A DNA stretch of 8,151 bases from Candidatus Sulfopaludibacter sp. SbA3 (GTDB lineage: Bacteria > Acidobacteriota > Vicinamibacteria > Vicinamibacterales > UBA2999), in assembly GCA_945866285.1 (NCBI GenBank), contig CAMBHC010000105.1:1-8151 (forward strand), in the 5' to 3' direction. Below, piece by piece: positions 5,265-8,151 of the stretch; positions within the stretch are counted from its first letter, which is position 1, and each line of letters starts with the position of its first letter. The notes under the pieces were generated by a model that saw only the letters and a list, made by a program, of their open reading frames with translations, made no database searches and was not told the DNA's origin. The translations under genes and the position numbers were made by a program.

Positions 5265-6121
5265 TTCACAAGCTCAAGCACGGCATTCCAGTCGGCTTTC
5301 CTCAGCAGATCGGCAATCAAGACCTCGTTGCCGCGAAACCGGACGGCCATCGAGCGCACCGCCGGTCCGCCTTCGACGGCCACGGCCGAGGCGGTAATGT
5401 CATACGCATTCTCCGATCGCTGGCGAACGTCAGGAACCGCGAGGGCACCGAAATAGACGATGGTCTCCGCGGGGCAGTAATTCTCGTCGGTGCGTTGCGC
5501 CGTCCTGGTGCGATAGATATTCGACGGCACCGCCACAATGGCCACGGCGCCGGCAATGGTGACCTGGCGCGATGGTGCCGGCGCCACGGACGATTCGACG
5601 GCCACGGCATACGACGACTGATTGAAGTCGACGTCGATGGTGACGTGGCCTTCGGCATCAATGCGCGCGCCGGCGATGCCCTCGTCTGACAGCCCGACAC
5701 CGTCGACGTCCTGCGATTTGCCGGTCCGCTTCGCCTCGGCGACGGCACGCTCGTATTGCAGCTCCGCCCGTTTCTGCGCGACGTCGATCGCCGCGCCGAT
5801 CTGCGCCATGGCCCGCGCCGCGCGGGCCTGGTTGATCTCGTTGAGCGGGTTGGCCATCACCTCAATGCTGCGCTCGCCCGGTTCGCGCACGCGGACCATC
5901 CACAACGGTTCGGGGGAGCCGTTGGCCGGCACTGAACCGGTTTCGTCGGTGTCGGGAAACGGCAGCGCCGGCGCCAACGCCGCCCGCACCACGGTCATCA
6001 CGCGATCGCTATCGGCTGCACTTTGCGCAAAGGCAGGAAGCGGCGCCGCGAGCACCGCCAACACCAGCAGCACTGTGGCACCCTGGCACCCTGGCACCTT
6101 GGCACCCCGGCACTTATTCAT
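5261..6121 (-). CDS. Secreted protein of unknown function, last gene of the molybdenum hydroxylase operon
   Basis: The 286-residue product has a signal peptide: basic start MNKCRGAK, hydrophobic TVLLVLAVLAAPLPAFA at about 16-32, likely cleavage before Gln33. I do not recognise a family. A region rich in Ala, Glu and Arg at about 95-140 (MANPLNEINQARAARAMAQIG onward) should be helical, possibly coiled coil; the C-terminal half reads as beta strands (VTIDVDFNQSSYAVAVESSV split by short turns). The lone mature cysteine is in NYCPAET. The start at 6121 is chosen over an in-frame ATG at 6136 because it overlaps the FAD-subunit stop as ATGA and has AAGGA six bases upstream. An octamer repeat lies in the first codons. 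Coupling to the hydroxylase genes suggests shared expression, but the enzyme should be cytoplasmic and this protein exported, so its role is open. Confidence 0.8.
   Translation of the reverse strand: MNKCRGAKVPGCQGATVLLVLAVLAAPLPAFAQSAADSDRVMTVVRAALAPALPFPDTDETGSVPANGSPEPLWMVRVREPGERSIEVMANPLNEINQARAARAMAQIGAAIDVAQKRAELQYERAVAEAKRTGKSQDVDGVGLSDEGIAGARIDAEGHVTIDVDFNQSSYAVAVESSVAPAPSRQVTIAGAVAIVAVPSNIYRTRTAQRTDENYCPAETIVYFGALAVPDVRQRSENAYDITASAVAVEGGPAVRSMAVRFRGNEVLIADLLRKADWNAVLELVK
6077..6116. repeat. Octamer tandem repeat at the 5' end of the secreted-protein gene
   Basis: Five 8-bp units read on the plus strand as GGCACCCT, GGCACCCT, GGCACCTT, GGCACCCC and GGCACTTA. They begin two bases into the secreted protein's third codon and encode its basic signal-peptide start. 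Eight is not a multiple of three, so gain or loss of one unit would shift the frame. Only two units are identical, which limits slippage. Confidence 0.8.
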
Positions 6122-6954
6122 TCGGTTTCCTTCCAAAACTGCGCGAGCAGGTTCGCCGCCACCTGTTGTCGGTATTCACCCGCCGACCGCACATCATCAA
6201 TCGGCGTGATCTCGCGCGCGAGTGCCGCTTGGGCGTCGGCCACGGAACCACCGTGTGCCAACACCTTGGCGGCACCCGTCGCGAGCACCACCACCGGACC
6301 GACCGAACCGAGCGCAATTCGCACCTGGGGTCCCCTCACGCCGGCCATCATGACCTTCGAAATCGCCTGGGCGCGGCGAGTGCCGACCTTGCGCCACCAT
6401 TGGCGGCCTTCGATCGCCGGAATCTCGATTGCCGTAATGAGCTCATCCGGCTGCCGCACACTGGTGCGATAGCCGGTGTAGAACTCGCTGAAGGATACTC
6501 GCCGTTCGCCGCCGGCGCTGCGCAGCACAATCCGCGCATCCGCAGCAGCCAGCACCGGCAAGGTGTCGCCAGCCGGCGAGGCATTGGCGATGTTGCCACC
6601 GAGCGTCCCGCGATTCTGGATCTGCGCGCCGCCGACTTCCCGTGCCGCCGCCACCAACCTCGGCACCCGCTTCCTGATAATCGGCGACGCGATGATCTCG
6701 GTGTAGGTCGTGAGCGCGCCGATCCGCAGCCGTGGGGATAAACCTTCAGGTTTGTCCAAGGTTATCCCCCGCAGCTCGTCGAGCGGCCACAGGTCGATGA
6801 ACTGCCGCTGGTCGCTCGTGCCGAAGTGCAGGCCGACCATCACATCGGTGCAGCCCGCGATCGGCGTCAGCGCCGGCGCCGTGGCAAGCATCGCCAACGC
6901 CGCCTTCAGGCTGCGCGGTCGCTGCAGCGCGAGCGCCCTAGCGTCGACGGGCAC
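6118..6954 (-). CDS. FAD-binding subunit of a molybdenum hydroxylase (xanthine dehydrogenase / CO dehydrogenase family)
   Basis: The 278-residue product is the medium flavoprotein subunit. It passes electrons from the [2Fe-2S] subunit through FAD to the final acceptor. FAD-binding motifs are visible: PIAGCTDVMVG at 31-41 (usually AGGTD; the second Gly is Cys here) and QIQNRGTLGGN followed by IANASPAGD at 111-130. The C-terminal domain includes FSEFYTGYRT and RQWWRKVGTRRAQAISKVMM. Residues 67-74 (DKPEGLSP) come from a stem-loop repeat inserted between LRGI and LRIGALTTY, where relatives have a short turn. The start is GTG at 6954 with GAAGGG five bases upstream, overlapping the [2Fe-2S] gene by 17 bp. 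The TGA stop overlaps the next gene's ATG. Length is normal for the family (about 270-290). The substrate cannot be assigned from this subunit. Confidence 0.93.
   Translation of the reverse strand: MPVDARALALQRPRSLKAALAMLATAPALTPIAGCTDVMVGLHFGTSDQRQFIDLWPLDELRGITLDKPEGLSPRLRIGALTTYTEIIASPIIRKRVPRLVAAAREVGGAQIQNRGTLGGNIANASPAGDTLPVLAAADARIVLRSAGGERRVSFSEFYTGYRTSVRQPDELITAIEIPAIEGRQWWRKVGTRRAQAISKVMMAGVRGPQVRIALGSVGPVVVLATGAAKVLAHGGSVADAQAALAREITPIDDVRSAGEYRQQVAANLLAQFWKETE
6734..6769. repeat. Nested stem-loop repeat (TTCA loop) inside the FAD-subunit gene
   Basis: The inner hairpin pairs GGATAAACC (6736-6744) with GGTTTGTCC (6749-6757) around TTCA, nine pairs including one T-G. An outer near-palindrome pairs GGGGATAAACCT (6734-6745) with AGGTTATCCCC (6759-6769), missing one base. 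The two pairings are mutually exclusive. In frame on the minus strand the core gives DKPEGLSP. The A/T-containing stem differs from the surrounding GC-rich codons. Confidence 0.78.
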
Positions 6955-7453
6955 GAGATCCCTTCTTCGTCTTGCAGAGGCGGCTCTTACCTGTCCGCCG
7001 TAGCCTTGGCGAAGGCGGAAGACCCGCCTCTACGGACTGGAAGATGCTGATGTAGCCCGTGCATCGGCACAGGTTGCCGGCCAGCGCCGTCTTGATCTCG
7101 TCGCGCGAGCAACCCGCCTTCAGCGTGCACGCGGACATGATCATGCCGGGCGTGCAGATGCCGCACTGCGCGCCGCCGTGTTCAACAAAGGCGTTCTGCA
7201 GCGCCGTGGCATTCTTCTTCGCCGCCGCCGCGCCCTCGATGGTGACAATGCGGCAGCCCTCGACCTGCGCCACCGGGACCAGGCACGAATCAACCGCGAC
7301 GCCGTCGACGAGGACGGTGCAGGCGCCGCACTCACCTTCGCCGCACCCTTCCTTGGTGCCGGTCAGTCCGCAGCTCTCGCGCAACACGTCGAGCAGCCGC
7401 GCCATGGGCGGCACGTCCAGCCGGCGCCGCTTGCCGTTGATGATCAGGTTCAC
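6938..7453 (-). CDS. [2Fe-2S] subunit of a molybdenum hydroxylase
   Basis: This 171-residue protein is the small electron-transfer subunit with two [2Fe-2S] clusters. The plant-ferredoxin-type site is Cys37, 42, 45 and 57 (GCGEGECGACTVLVDG, then DSC). The second, all-helical site is Cys97, 100, 129 and 131 (CGIC, then CRCTGY). GTG at 7453 is chosen as start because its GTGA overlaps the large-subunit stop and GAAGG lies seven bases upstream; the family also normally begins close to the INGK motif. An upstream in-frame start would add 20 unrelated residues. After CRCTGYISIFQ the family usually ends within a few tens of residues; here residues 140-161 are encoded by a palindromic repeat and the tail ends KTKKGSRARRR, very basic. 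The tail also adds an extra cysteine (160). The stop TAG at 6938 lies 17 bp inside the FAD-subunit gene. Confidence 0.94.
   Translation of the reverse strand: MNLIINGKRRRLDVPPMARLLDVLRESCGLTGTKEGCGEGECGACTVLVDGVAVDSCLVPVAQVEGCRIVTIEGAAAAKKNATALQNAFVEHGGAQCGICTPGMIMSACTLKAGCSRDEIKTALAGNLCRCTGYISIFQSVEAGLPPSPRLRRTGKSRLCKTKKGSRARRR
6971..7036. repeat. Nested palindromic repeat inside the [2Fe-2S] subunit gene
   Basis: Outer arms AGAGGCGGCTCTT (6976-6988) and AAGACCCGCCTCT (7019-7031) pair at 12 of 13 positions. Inside, TCCGCC (6994-6999) pairs with GGCGGA (7014-7019), and GCCTT (7003-7007) with AAGGC, giving a nested structure. It is translated in frame as part of the C-terminal tail and ends just before the Shine-Dalgarno sequence of the FAD-subunit gene. 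The core resembles short dispersed repeats I recall from acidobacterial genomes; that recollection is unchecked. Confidence 0.78.
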
Positions 7454-8151
7454 GATCGCGCCTTCATCAGGCGCTCGGGGGTTGCCGGAATCGCGCGGAC
7501 GTCGAAGCCGCAATGTCGCAACGCGTTGACCACGGCCGGCGCGGGCCCGTCGATCGGCATCTCGCCCACGCCCTTGGCGCCAGACGGACCGTGCGCATAG
7601 GGACGCTCGAGCATCACGACCTCAATCGGCGGCGCGTCCATCGGCGTCGGGATGATGTAGTTGGTCAACTGCGCGTTGGCCATGCGGCCGTCGCGCATGA
7701 CCACTTCTTCAAGCAGTGCCCAGCTCAAGCCTTGTGCCGTGCCACCCTGGATCTGGCCTTCGGCCATCACTGGATGAATGGCCTTGCCGACCTCGGCGAC
7801 CGCCGTCACGTGTGTCGGCGTCACTGCAAACGTGACGGGATCCACTTCGATCTCGACGACGTTGCAAGCCCACGCATAGCTGCCATAGGCATCACCGGCA
7901 TAGCGAACATCGTCCCAGACCTGGCCTGGGGGCGGCTCATACTGCATGGTCACGGTGAACGGTCCGTGTTTCTTGACGTATTGCGCCGGCGTCAGCTTGC
8001 CAAGCTTTCGCCGCATCTCCCGCGCACATCGCTCCAGCAACTTGCCGACGATCATGCACGTGCGCGAGGCCACGGTCGGGCCGCTGTCCGGCACGACGTC
8101 CGTGTCGGGTATGTGCACGTCGATGGCCGAGTACGGCCACCCGAGGGCGTC
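7450..8151 (-). CDS. Large molybdopterin-binding subunit of a molybdenum hydroxylase (N-terminus outside window)
   Basis: The frame is open from the right edge to TGA at 7450, giving the last 233 residues of a subunit that is usually about 750-800 residues. The visible part is the C-terminal molybdopterin-binding region of the xanthine dehydrogenase / aldehyde oxidase family. Landmarks are DTDVVPDSGPTVASRTCM near the start of the visible part, VAEVGKAIHPVMAEGQIQGG about halfway, and PSGAKGVGEMPIDGPAPA near the end, where the Glu of GVGE (visible residue 197) corresponds to the conserved catalytic glutamate. It holds the molybdenum cofactor and hydroxylates the substrate; which substrate is not decidable without the N-terminal two thirds. 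It is the first visible gene of the operon, and its stop overlaps the GTG of the [2Fe-2S] gene by four bases. Confidence 0.94.
   Translation of the reverse strand, partial: DALGWPYSAIDVHIPDTDVVPDSGPTVASRTCMIVGKLLERCAREMRRKLGKLTPAQYVKKHGPFTVTMQYEPPPGQVWDDVRYAGDAYGSYAWACNVVEIEVDPVTFAVTPTHVTAVAEVGKAIHPVMAEGQIQGGTAQGLSWALLEEVVMRDGRMANAQLTNYIIPTPMDAPPIEVVMLERPYAHGPSGAKGVGEMPIDGPAPAVVNALRHCGFDVRAIPATPERLMKARS

Noticed and set aside
6122..6136. Upstream ATG giving five extra residues on the secreted protein
   Set aside because: The ATG at 6121 has AAGGA six bases upstream and forms the ATGA overlap. The ATG at 6136 has no comparable ribosome binding site.
1137..7036. Repeats as a CRISPR array or attachment sites
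   Set aside because: Copies are far apart, differ in stem sequence, and have no regular spacers. No cas, integrase or tRNA gene is present.
7454..7513. Upstream start adding 20 residues to the [2Fe-2S] subunit
   Set aside because: The added residues do not match the family, and GTG at 7453 has a well-spaced Shine-Dalgarno sequence plus the GTGA overlap.

Overview
This 8.15 kb window is GC-rich, densely packed chromosomal DNA, most likely from an acidobacterium, perhaps of the class Vicinamibacteria. That placement is inferred from the secreted VWFA-related protein (a domain family expanded in Acidobacteriota), the base composition, and short palindromic repeats scattered between and inside genes. 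No rRNA, tRNA, CRISPR array, integrase or transposase gene is visible. Nine protein genes are supported, two of them cut by the window edges.

Layout. (1) 1-1834, minus strand: a DUF2721 membrane protein, then a secreted M20-family amidohydrolase whose C-terminus runs off the left edge. (2) 1940-2914, plus strand: a zinc-independent quinone oxidoreductase of the zeta-crystallin type, bracketed by a 21-bp inverted repeat. (3) 4227-2945, minus strand: a two-gene unit, a 71-residue four-cysteine protein coupled by an ATGA overlap to a lipoprotein with a SurA-like N-terminal region and a DsbA-like thioredoxin domain (CPFC). (4) 4284-5234, plus strand: a secreted VWFA-domain protein with an intact MIDAS motif. 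(5) 8151-5261, minus strand: a molybdenum hydroxylase operon in the order large molybdopterin subunit (partial), [2Fe-2S] subunit, FAD subunit, then a secreted protein of unknown function. All three junctions in this operon overlap (GTGA, 17 bp, ATGA).

Working together: the three hydroxylase subunits should form one enzyme passing electrons from the molybdenum centre through two [2Fe-2S] clusters to FAD. The substrate cannot be read from the sequence. The secreted fourth gene is translationally coupled to them and is the least explained gene here. The CPFC lipoprotein probably works on thiols or folding of exported proteins, and the four-cysteine protein may serve the same process.

The most unusual feature is a set of short stem-loops. 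Three have different stem sequences but share the tetraloop TTCA. Two of them, plus a larger nested palindrome, lie inside reading frames and add residues to conserved proteins: the signal-peptide junction of the amidohydrolase, a surface loop of the FAD subunit, and the C-terminus of the [2Fe-2S] subunit. The third supplies the stop codon of the secreted protein. A second theme is initiation: the first genes of transcription units carry a TANNNT hexamer only 6-12 nt before the start codon, suggesting leaderless or nearly leaderless mRNAs, whereas genes inside the hydroxylase operon have well-spaced Shine-Dalgarno sequences.
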